Below are positions 1 through 4,546 of a DNA stretch of 6,194 nucleotides, in pieces. The DNA is from Thermoleophilaceae bacterium. GTDB lineage: Bacteria; Actinomycetota; Thermoleophilia; Solirubrobacterales; Thermoleophilaceae. The stretch covers positions 1 through 6,194 of the forward strand of contig JACCXP010000360.1 of the NCBI GenBank assembly GCA_013696905.1, written 5' to 3'. Every line of letters starts with the position of its first letter. Position 1 is the first letter of the stretch. Both the position numbers and the translations under genes were made by a program. The notes beneath the pieces were generated by a model, which did not search any database, was not told the origin of the DNA, and was given only the letters and a program-made list of their open reading frames with translations.

Positions 1-66
1 CCGCCTTCGTGTGGAGTCCGGTTCGTGGCTCCTCACCTGACAGCGCCAGGCAGATCGCGGCGGATC

Positions 67-72
67 TAGCCT
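67..72 (+). promoter_or_regulatory. Putative -10 element for a leaderless BKACE mRNA
   Basis: The hexamer TAGCCT fits the TAnnnT consensus and ends 6 nt before the ATG at 79, so transcription would begin at or next to the start codon. No Shine-Dalgarno sequence is visible before that ATG. No well-spaced -35 box is seen; the nearest candidate, CTGACA at 37-42, is 24 nt away, which is too far. The same spacing recurs before three other genes in the window, which is the main support. Confidence 0.4.
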
Positions 73-78
73 GTCGGC

Positions 79-795
79 ATGGTCCAATGCGCGCTCAACG
101 GCGACTACAGCCGAGAGGATCACCCAGACGTTCCCGTGACGCTCGAGCAGCTCGTCGACGACGCGGTCGCCTGCCGTGCGGCGGGTGCTGTGTCGGTGCA
201 TCTGCATCCCCGTCGGCCGGCCGACGGGGTCGAGTCGCTCGCCGCCGAGACACATGACGCGGTCGTTGCGGCGGTCCGCGCGGCCGTCCCGGACCTCGAG
301 ATCTCCTGCTCGACCCAGGAGGACATCGACCTCGGCGGCGCCGGGGACCGGATCGCGGCCGTCCGAGCCTGGACGAGCCCGCCCGACGTCGTCTCGCTCA
401 ACCTGGTCGAGCAGGGCGCGATCGAGCTTGGCAGCGCCCTCTTGAACTGCGGCATCGGGATCGAGGCCGGCGTGTTTACGCTCGACGGCGCCGACGCTCT
501 GCTCGCCGCGCCCTGGGCCTCGGCAGTTCACCGCGTGCTCGTCGAGACGATCTTCGAGCACGACGACGACTTAGCAGTCGAGCTTGCCCGCGCGATCGAC
601 GCGCGCGTCGCGATCCTGGGCAGGCCGCGACTGTGGCACGGCGATGCGCGGGCAACCTGGGCAGTCGTCGATGCCGGACTGGTCGCCGGCGTCGATGTGC
701 GTGTCGGACTCGAAGACACGCTCATCGGTCGCGACGGCGGGCGGGCGCCCGCCAACGCTGCCCAGGTAGCCGATACGACCGCAAGGCCCTCTTGA
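79..795 (+). CDS. Beta-keto acid cleavage enzyme (BKACE / 3-keto-5-aminohexanoate cleavage family, DUF849)
   Basis: This 238-residue protein belongs to the BKACE family, zinc-dependent TIM-barrel enzymes that condense a beta-keto acid with acetyl-CoA to give acetoacetate and a new CoA ester. The founder acts in lysine fermentation; members differ widely in substrate. Visible family features are the N-terminal ALNGD strand (residues 5-9), the zinc-binding HLH at 41-43, the ISCSTQED segment (75-82), SLNLVEQG (106-113), and RVGLED at 208-213. R208, E212 and D213 match the spacing of the catalytic Arg, zinc-ligand Glu and Asp of the characterised enzyme. It is shorter than the classical 270-310 residues, but short actinobacterial members end just after the NAAQV helix, as here, and no displaced tail is found in the other downstream frames. 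The start is fixed by an in-frame stop at 67-69. The substrate cannot be told from the sequence. Confidence 0.88.
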   Translation: MVQCALNGDYSREDHPDVPVTLEQLVDDAVACRAAGAVSVHLHPRRPADGVESLAAETHDAVVAAVRAAVPDLEISCSTQEDIDLGGAGDRIAAVRAWTSPPDVVSLNLVEQGAIELGSALLNCGIGIEAGVFTLDGADALLAAPWASAVHRVLVETIFEHDDDLAVELARAIDARVAILGRPRLWHGDARATWAVVDAGLVAGVDVRVGLEDTLIGRDGGRAPANAAQVADTTARPS

Positions 796-810
796 TGCGC
801 CGGTCGCGTC

Positions 811-830
811 CCGCGACACGCCTGTCGCGG
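811..830. terminator. Perfect 8-bp hairpin after the BKACE gene (terminator or operator)
   Basis: CCGCGACA (811-818) and TGTCGCGG (823-830) form a perfect 8-bp stem with a CGCC loop, 15 nt after the BKACE stop. No T-run follows, so this is not a canonical intrinsic terminator, though U-tract-less hairpins are common in high-GC actinobacteria. The upstream arm with its flank (GTCCCGCGAC, 808-817) is repeated at 903-912, across the start of the next gene, so an operator role is a fair alternative. Confidence 0.4.
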
Positions 831-863
831 AACCCGAAACGGTAGTCCTTCGGAATGGCAGGC

Positions 864-894
864 TTGACTTCAACTCGACTGGAACTTGTACCGT
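864..894 (+). promoter_or_regulatory. Promoter of the aldo/keto reductase gene, probably leaderless
   Basis: A good -35 box, TTGACT (864-869), is followed after 19 nt by TACCGT (889-894), a TAnnnT -10 element ending 6 nt before the ATG at 901. Transcription would then start at the start codon. An overlapping alternative -10, TTGTAC at 886-891, gives 16-nt spacing and a start point slightly further upstream. This is the best-formed promoter in the window and argues that the reductase is transcribed independently of the BKACE gene. Confidence 0.5.
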
Positions 895-900
895 GGCGTC

Positions 901-1989
901 ATGTCCCGCGACGAGCGTTTGGCCGCTTCCTCCACGCCGTTGCCTGAGATGCGCTATCGGCTGCTTGGCCGTACCGGTCTGCGCGTCTCCGAGCTCTGCC
1001 TCGGCGCGATGATGTTCGGGGGCGGCGGCAGCTCGGGCGCCTCGCGCGAGGAGGCGGGCGCGATTGTCAAGCGCTTTGCCGATGCCGGCGGGAACTTCAT
1101 CGACACCGCCAACCGCTACGCCCGCGGCGAGAGCGAGCGCATCGTCGGCGAGCTGATCCGCCCCGACCGCGACCGCTGGGTGCTGGCAACCAAGTACACG
1201 CTCAGCACAGATCCCGACGACCCGAACGCAGGCGGCTCGCACCGCAAGAGCCTGCGGCGCGCGATCGACGCCAGCCTCGAGCGGCTCGGGACCGACTACA
1301 TCGACCTCTACTGGGTGCACATTTGGGACGCCTTCACGCCCGTGGAAGAGGTCATCGCCGCGCTCGACGACCTCGTGCGCTCGGGCAAGGTCCTCTACGT
1401 CGGTATCTCCGACACCCCCGCCTGGATCGTCGCCCGCGCCGTAACGCTCGCCGAGGAGCGCGGGCTGAGCCCGTTCTGCGCGCTGCAGGTCCCTTACAGC
1501 CTGGTCCGGCGGACCGTCGAGCGCGAGCTCCTGCCGATGGCGCGCGCGCTCGACCTCGCTGTGACCGGCTGGGCGCCGCTCGGCGGCGGGCTGCTCACCG
1601 GCCGCTACGGCTCTGACCGCGAAGCACCGGGCGATGGCCGCAAGGCCGGCAGCACCGTCTCAGAGCGTGACCTCGCGATCGCCGACGCGCTCAACGCGGT
1701 CGCCGCGGCGCGCGGCGCGAGCGCCAGCCAGGTGGCGATCGCGTGGGTGCGCGCCCAGCAGCGACGCGCGCTGACGATCCCGATCGTCGGCGTGCGCACC
1801 GAGGCCCAGCTCGCCGACAACCTCGGGGCGGTCGAGATCGACCTCGAGCCCGCGGAGCTCGAGCGGCTCGACGAAGCCAGTCGCATCACGCTCGGCTTCC
1901 CGGGCGACTTCGGCGGCGCGAGCCTCGCCCACGGCGACACCTTCGACCGCGTCGATGACCACCGAAGGACCATCGATCCGCTCGTCTGA
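901..1989 (+). CDS. Aldo/keto reductase (NADPH-dependent oxidoreductase)
   Basis: A 362-residue aldo/keto reductase, a cytosolic (beta/alpha)8-barrel enzyme that reduces aldehydes or ketones with NAD(P)H. The catalytic tetrad is present: D68 and Y73 in FIDTANRY, K98 in LATKYT, and H140 in YWVHIWD. Cofactor-binding segments are GISDTPAW (168-175), Q196, GWAPLGGGLLTGRY (223-236) and the phosphate-binding region IPIVGVRTEAQLADN (293-307). Length suits the larger AKRs of the Tas/YajO-like type. I chose ATG 901 because it lies 6 nt after a -10-like element; a TTG at 886 would lie inside the promoter. ATG 949 (MRYRLLGRTGL) begins exactly at the conserved domain and remains possible. The natural substrate is unknown. 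The preceding BKACE gene is on the same strand 105 nt upstream, but a hairpin and a promoter lie between, so a shared pathway is only a guess. Confidence 0.93.
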   Translation: MSRDERLAASSTPLPEMRYRLLGRTGLRVSELCLGAMMFGGGGSSGASREEAGAIVKRFADAGGNFIDTANRYARGESERIVGELIRPDRDRWVLATKYTLSTDPDDPNAGGSHRKSLRRAIDASLERLGTDYIDLYWVHIWDAFTPVEEVIAALDDLVRSGKVLYVGISDTPAWIVARAVTLAEERGLSPFCALQVPYSLVRRTVERELLPMARALDLAVTGWAPLGGGLLTGRYGSDREAPGDGRKAGSTVSERDLAIADALNAVAAARGASASQVAIAWVRAQQRRALTIPIVGVRTEAQLADNLGAVEIDLEPAELERLDEASRITLGFPGDFGGASLAHGDTFDRVDDHRRTIDPLV

Positions 1990-2274
1990 CCCTGAAGCGG
2001 TCCGGACACGAGATGTGCCCGATTAGCGATCGCCATCAGAACGACAGATCGCGGGCCCGCAGCTCGTCGGCTCCAAGACGACGAAACGCGTGTCGGCCCG
2101 GCCGCCCCAGCCGTCGCCAGCCGTGCGACGTTGCGGAACCTTCGCCTGGCTGGTGAATCACCGCTGGCACGGCGTCATCGTACGCCCCGGGGGTCCAGCG
2201 TCCCGGGAGGGTGCGGGCGGGCTCACGGCCCGGTCTCTGATGGCCATCGCGGCGTCGAGCTTCGTGCGCCGGCT

Positions 2275-2400
2275 CAGCCGATCCGCGAAGCGCGGCACGC
2301 CCGCATCGATCGCAGCCAGCCTGCCATCGTCCTCGACGAGGTACCAGTTGGTCAGCTCCGAGTCGAGGCAAAAGATTTCTGGCGCGAGTGCTGCGCCGTG
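2275..2400 (-). pseudogene. Remnant of an MBL-fold metallo-hydrolase, N-terminal fragment
   Basis: Read on the minus strand from 2400 downward, the frame gives HGAALAPEIFCLDSELTNW followed by YLVEDDGRLAAIDAGVPRF and ADRL. This closely resembles the first two beta strands of metallo-beta-lactamase-fold hydrolases, where a segment like 'LVNWYLVEDGGRVTVVDAG' precedes the first long helix. A TGA immediately upstream in frame (2401-2403) leaves no start codon. After ADRL the similarity fades, and the frame reaches a stop near 2160 without the family's HxHxDH zinc motif, which I also could not find in the other minus-strand frames. The fragment is therefore broken at both ends. It is the only minus-strand coding trace in the window and points to gene loss next to the toxin-antitoxin pair. 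The family call rests on pattern recognition of about 35 residues. Confidence 0.5.
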
Positions 2401-2484
2401 TCAGCCTGGCGGTGGCCGGCGGATTTGCTCTCGAGCGAGTGCCTGCCTGCTCGGGCTCGGGCGAGCTGGCACCGAACCCGACGG

Positions 2485-2517
2485 TCAGCGGACGGGTCTC
2501 TTTTTAGGCGGCGCCAT
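2485..2517 (-). pseudogene. Ten-codon minus-strand stub with a strong ribosome binding site
   Basis: On the minus strand, GAGGAG (2524-2529) is followed 6 nt later by ATG at 2517 and the codons MAPPKKRPVR, then TGA at 2485-2487. A CATTAT -10-like hexamer lies just upstream (2536-2541 on the + strand, as ATAATG). This looks like the start of a real gene cut off by a mutation, or a short leader peptide. It may be the original start region of the broken minus-strand gene, although its frame does not lead into the MBL-like fragment. Confidence 0.25.
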
Positions 2518-2545
2518 TTCACATCTCCTCGCGCCATAATGGTGC

Positions 2546-2551
2546 TAGATT
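2546..2551 (+). promoter_or_regulatory. Putative -10 element of the vapBC-like operon
   Basis: TAGATT matches TAnnnT and ends 7 nt before the GTG at 2559, so the operon mRNA would be leaderless or nearly so. No -35 box is evident. A short imperfect palindrome (CTAGA-TT-TCTGG, 2545-2556) overlaps it; VapBC complexes normally repress their own promoter through such inverted repeats, so it is a candidate operator. Confidence 0.4.
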
Positions 2552-2558
2552 TCTGGCG

Positions 2559-2789
2559 GTGCCCAGCGTTCAGATCAAGAACGTCCCGGACGACGTTCAC
2601 AGTGTGCTGCGGCGGCGCGCGGGCGAGGCGGGCCAGTCACTGCAGGAGTACCTGCTCGCCCGCCTGACCGAGGATGCGGCCCGACCGACGCTTGCCGAGG
2701 TCCTACGCCGCGCAGGTGATCGCGCGAGTGGGGACGTCCCACTCGCCGAGGCCGCCCGTGGCGTTCGCGCAGACCGTGACGCGCGGTGA
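2559..2789 (+). CDS. vapB: VapB/FitA-like ribbon-helix-helix antitoxin
   Basis: A 76-residue antitoxin of the FitA/VapB type. It should bind and neutralise the PIN toxin encoded next to it and, as a dimer, bind the operon's own operator. The N-terminus has the ribbon-helix-helix pattern: the DNA-contacting beta strand PSVQIKNV (2-9), helix 1 (about 11-23) and helix 2 beginning at GQSLQEYLLARL (25-36). The C-terminal part, ARPTLAEVLRRAGDRA and onward (41-76), is the extended toxin-binding tail usual in this group. The start is GTG at 2559; there is no Shine-Dalgarno, but a TAGATT -10-like box ends 7 nt upstream. Its TGA stop overlaps the toxin's GTG start in the sequence GTGA (2786-2789), indicating translational coupling, which is typical for type II toxin-antitoxin operons. 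Confidence 0.9.
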   Translation: MPSVQIKNVPDDVHSVLRRRAGEAGQSLQEYLLARLTEDAARPTLAEVLRRAGDRASGDVPLAEAARGVRADRDAR

Positions 2790-3178
2790 TCGTCGTCGAC
2801 GCGTCGATCGTCGCCTCGGCGCTCGGCGACGATGGCTCCGACGGCGACCGGGCGCGCGCTCGCCTCGCCGGTGAGCGCCTCTTCGCGCCCGAGCTCATCG
2901 ATCTCGAGGTCGCCTCGGTATGGCGGCGTGCCGCCCGAGCGGGCCGTCTTGGCGGGAAACGCGCGCGCCAGGCGCTAGCCGACCTCGCGGCCCTGCCGCT
3001 CGCACGTGCTCCACACCAGCCCCTGATGGGCCGCGTCTGGGAGCTTCGCGACAACCACACCCCTTACGACGCCGCCTACGTCGCGCTCGCCGAAGCGCTC
3101 CACGCGCGCCTTCTCACCGCCGACCGGCGCCTGGCTCAAGCGCCCGGCGCCCGCTGCGAGATCGAGTTGCTCGGCTAA
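2786..3178 (+). CDS. vapC: VapC-type PIN-domain ribonuclease toxin
   Basis: A 130-residue PIN-domain protein, the toxin partner of the preceding antitoxin. VapC toxins are Mg2+/Mn2+-dependent endoribonucleases that cut tRNA or rRNA and stop translation when the antitoxin is degraded. The four expected acidic residues are all present: D5 in IVVDAS, E41 in LIDLEVASV, D95 in PYDAAYVALAE and D113 in LLTADRRLA, so the toxin appears catalytically competent. Length is normal for the family. The start is GTG at 2786, overlapping the antitoxin stop by 4 nt, and no independent ribosome binding site is visible, so translation probably depends on the antitoxin. The RNA target cannot be predicted from the sequence. 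The pair sits between a decayed gene and IS material, a typical setting for horizontally acquired toxin-antitoxin modules. Confidence 0.92.
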   Translation: MIVVDASIVASALGDDGSDGDRARARLAGERLFAPELIDLEVASVWRRAARAGRLGGKRARQALADLAALPLARAPHQPLMGRVWELRDNHTPYDAAYVALAEALHARLLTADRRLAQAPGARCEIELLG

Positions 3179-3423
3179 CGCTCCCAACGGTGAGAACCGC
3201 GGGCCGGTTCGCAACTCTCCAAACACGTAACTGAGAAGTAGCGGGGGCCCGCTTCGTCTCTCGCGGTGACACTCCGAGAATCGCGACAACGGTGCGGATT
3301 CCGGCCCGATACGCACCCGCGAGGAATAGCGGCCGCCTCTTCGGAGGGGCTTCGTCTTCTTCCCACAGCAGGAGCCGGATGACCTAGCCCGACCGGCCTC
3401 CTGGGTCGCTCTCGCTTACACGC
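3179..3423. other. Non-coding region between vapC and the left inverted repeat
   Basis: No convincing gene is seen on either strand and no tRNA could be folded. The stretch is less GC-biased than the coding DNA and holds two weak hairpins: AGCGG/CCGCT around 3240-3253, and the UUCG-loop stem at 3333-3349 listed separately. It could be the flank into which the neighbouring element inserted. Confidence 0.5.
3333..3360 (+). terminator. Weak intrinsic-terminator-like hairpin
   Basis: CCTC (3336-3339) and GAGG (3344-3347) close a TTCG loop, the very stable C(UUCG)G tetraloop type, and a pyrimidine-rich, T-containing run (TTCGTCTTCTT) follows at 3350-3361. The stem is only 4 bp plus a pair beyond a mismatch, and it lies about 155 nt after the vapC stop, so it is a modest candidate for the end of the toxin-antitoxin transcript. 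Confidence 0.3.
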
Positions 3424-3444
3424 GAGGCTGTCGCACAAAAGGCA
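3424..3444 (+). repeat. Left inverted repeat of the candidate mobile element
   Basis: GAGGCTGTCGCACAAA (3424-3439) followed by A and GGCA matches the reverse complement of 6016-6036 at 20 of 21 positions; the only difference is A3440 against C on the complement at 6020. The start pattern (GGCTGTCGCACAAA) looks like an insertion-sequence end. Homology stops after position 21. No matching short target duplication is apparent just outside (ACGC on the left, TACG on the right). Confidence 0.7.
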
Positions 3445-3474
3445 TCCTGGGAAAGGGGACAGCCCCCCAGCGCT

Positions 3475-3498
3475 CGGTCCGTCGCGCGCGACCGACCG
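3475..3498. promoter_or_regulatory. 24-nt palindrome upstream of the ADP-ribosylglycohydrolase gene
   Basis: CGGTC (3475-3479) pairs with GACCG (3494-3498), and GTCGCG pairs with CGCGAC across the centre, giving a symmetrical 24-nt sequence with a single mismatch at 3480/3493. It has no loop, which suits a dimeric-regulator operator better than a terminator. Its position, 32-55 nt before the GTG start, would overlap the -35 region. A second perfect palindrome, GCCCGCGGGC, follows at 3500-3509. Confidence 0.35.
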
Positions 3499-3517
3499 GG
3501 CCCGCGGGCGACTGCGG

Positions 3518-3523
3518 CATTCT
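3518..3523 (+). promoter_or_regulatory. Putative -10 element for the ADP-ribosylglycohydrolase gene
   Basis: CATTCT differs from TAnnnT only at the first base and ends 6 nt before the GTG at 3530, the same geometry as three other genes here. No Shine-Dalgarno precedes that GTG and no -35 box is visible. Confidence 0.3.
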
Positions 3524-3529
3524 TGGACC

Positions 3530-4447
3530 GTGCCTGTCCAATCCGAGATCGATCGGGCCCGAGGGGCACTGCTCGGTACCTTCGTGGGCGACGCGCTCGG
3601 AATGCCGTTCGAGGGCGCGCCACCCGCTCGGATCCCGCAGCGGCTGACGATGCTCGAGGCCCGCCTCGGGCGCGGTACCTACACCGACGACACCCAGATG
3701 GCGATTGCGCTCGCCGAGTCGCTGCTCGACTGCGGCGGTATCGATGCGGAGGCGCTTGGGCTTGCCTTCGCCGACGCCTACGATCACCGTCGCGGCTACG
3801 GGTCGGGCACCACCGAGGTGCTGCGGCTGGTGCGCTCGGGGGTCCACCCACACGCTGCGGCGGGCTCGGTGTTCGGGGGCGAGGGGTCGCAGGGCAATGG
3901 GGCGGCGATGCGCATCGCGCCGGTCGCGGTGCGTTATGCCGATGACATGGCAGCGCTTGCTGAGGCCGCACGCTCAAGCGCGCGCGTGACGCACGCCCAC
4001 CCGCTCGCGATCGACGCTGCCGTCGCGCAAGCGGCCGCCATCGCGGCCGCCCTGAACGGCGAGCCGCCACTCGACGCAGCGCTCGAGGTCGCAACGACCT
4101 CCGAGCTCAAGGGCCACCTGACCCAGGCGGCGCAGCTGCTCCACAGCGGTCTCGAGCCTGCCGAGCTCGCCGCAGCGCTGGGCAACCGCCCTACTGGACA
4201 CGAATCCGTCCCAGCTGCGATCTACTCGGCCGCTTCCCACGAATCGGTCGAGGCAGCGATCACCTTCGCGGTGCGCTGCGGCGGCGACACGGACACGATC
4301 GGGGCGATGGCCGGCGCGACGGCGGCCGCACGGGCAGGCGCCAGCGCGATCCCCGCCAGCTGGACCCGTGCGCTCGAGGACGGGGCCGAGGGCCGCAGGT
4401 ACATCGAACGGCTCGCCGACCGGCTTGTCGCCGCCCGCGAGCGCTGA
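3530..4447 (+). CDS. ADP-ribosylglycohydrolase family protein (DraG/ARH-like)
   Basis: A 305-residue, all-helical hydrolase of the ADP-ribosyl-glycohydrolase family, which removes ADP-ribose from modified proteins, nucleic acids or small molecules using two Mg2+ ions. The metal-binding signature is complete: TYTDDTQM with T52, D53 and D54 near the N-terminus, and GGDTDTIG with D253, D255 and T256 near the C-terminus, matching the ligand pattern of ARH3. GTFVGDALGMPFE (16-28) supplies the conserved Glu, E28. GNGAAMRIAP (122-131) and SVPAAIYS (226-233) are further family motifs. Length is typical, so the enzyme looks functional. The GTG start is placed so that the protein begins just before the conserved first helix. 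No ADP-ribosyltransferase or toxin partner is visible in the window. It lies between inverted repeats that also enclose a transposase, so it may be mobile cargo. The substrate is unknown. Confidence 0.93.
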   Translation: MPVQSEIDRARGALLGTFVGDALGMPFEGAPPARIPQRLTMLEARLGRGTYTDDTQMAIALAESLLDCGGIDAEALGLAFADAYDHRRGYGSGTTEVLRLVRSGVHPHAAAGSVFGGEGSQGNGAAMRIAPVAVRYADDMAALAEAARSSARVTHAHPLAIDAAVAQAAAIAAALNGEPPLDAALEVATTSELKGHLTQAAQLLHSGLEPAELAAALGNRPTGHESVPAAIYSAASHESVEAAITFAVRCGGDTDTIGAMAGATAAARAGASAIPASWTRALEDGAEGRRYIERLADRLVAARER

Positions 4448-4476
4448 AGCACCGCCGAAGCACCCATGGTCCTTCA

Positions 4477-4495
4477 CCGCCGCTTAGCGCGGCGG
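4477..4495. terminator. Hairpin between the ADP-ribosylglycohydrolase and transposase genes
   Basis: CCGCCGC (4477-4483) and GCGGCGG (4489-4495) form a perfect 7-bp stem with a TTAGC loop, 29 nt after the hydrolase stop. No T-run follows. It may end the hydrolase transcript, or, if the IS begins at about 4494, shield the transposase from outside transcription, a common arrangement at IS ends. It could also be a palindromic target site, since IS1182 elements are known to favour hairpin-forming targets. Confidence 0.4.
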
Positions 4496-4513
4496 CTCTC
4501 GCGCAACCCCGGC
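4494..4513 (+). repeat. Possible degenerate left end of the IS
   Basis: GGCTCTCGCGCAA matches the right-end terminus (GGCTGTCGCACAA on the complement) at 11 of 13 positions and lies 53 nt before the transposase ATG, the usual distance in IS1182-type elements. Its continuation, CCCCGGC, also resembles the second end-like sequence at 6043-6064 if two single-base gaps are allowed. It is a weaker match than the copy at 3424. Confidence 0.35.
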
Positions 4514-4546
4514 TTTTCGGTCCGTTTGCAGCAGGAAAATGGGGTC

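Larger units (their letters stand above)
1990..2558. other. 569-nt region without an intact gene
   Basis: No reading frame here gives a recognisable full protein. The minus strand holds the metallo-beta-lactamase-like fragment listed separately (2275-2400) and a 10-codon stub preceded by a good ribosome binding site (2485-2517). GC-rich palindromic words occur at 2185-2192 (CCCCGGGG) and 2202-2207 (CCCGGG), and a lone GCGATCGC palindrome lies 37 nt after the reductase stop (2026-2033). The mix of a coding fragment, stops and frame changes suggests a decayed, possibly deleted, minus-strand locus rather than regulatory DNA. Confidence 0.5.

Noticed and set aside
730..860. Possible frameshift at the end of the BKACE gene hiding a longer C-terminus
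   Set aside because: The other two forward frames downstream do not give a BKACE-like tail, and short family members end at the same place.
571..1320. Long minus-strand ORF of 249 codons across the BKACE and reductase genes
   Set aside because: It lies antisense to two well-supported genes, spans their intergenic promoter and shows no recognisable domain. Such ORFs are expected in GC-rich DNA.
2026..2033. GCGATCGC palindrome resembling the cyanobacterial HIP1 repeat
   Set aside because: I noted only this isolated copy, and the other features point to an actinobacterium.
2036..2371. 111-codon minus-strand ORF overlapping the MBL-like remnant
   Set aside because: Its composition is Arg/Gly-rich and it is out of frame with the MBL-like segment. 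The final residues (RRLGADELRARDLSF) look protein-like, but I could not tie them to a family.
2131..2667. 178-codon + strand ORF running from the intergenic gap into vapB
   Set aside because: It overlaps vapB out of frame, has no recognisable motif, and its middle part is the complement of the MBL-like remnant.
3179..3423. tRNA or other structured RNA gene after vapC
   Set aside because: A GGTTCGCAA segment hints at a T-arm, but no cloverleaf with matching acceptor and anticodon stems could be built.
3384..4094. 236-codon minus-strand ORF opposite the ADP-ribosylglycohydrolase
   Set aside because: It is Arg/Pro/Ser-rich with no domain and lies opposite a gene with intact catalytic motifs.
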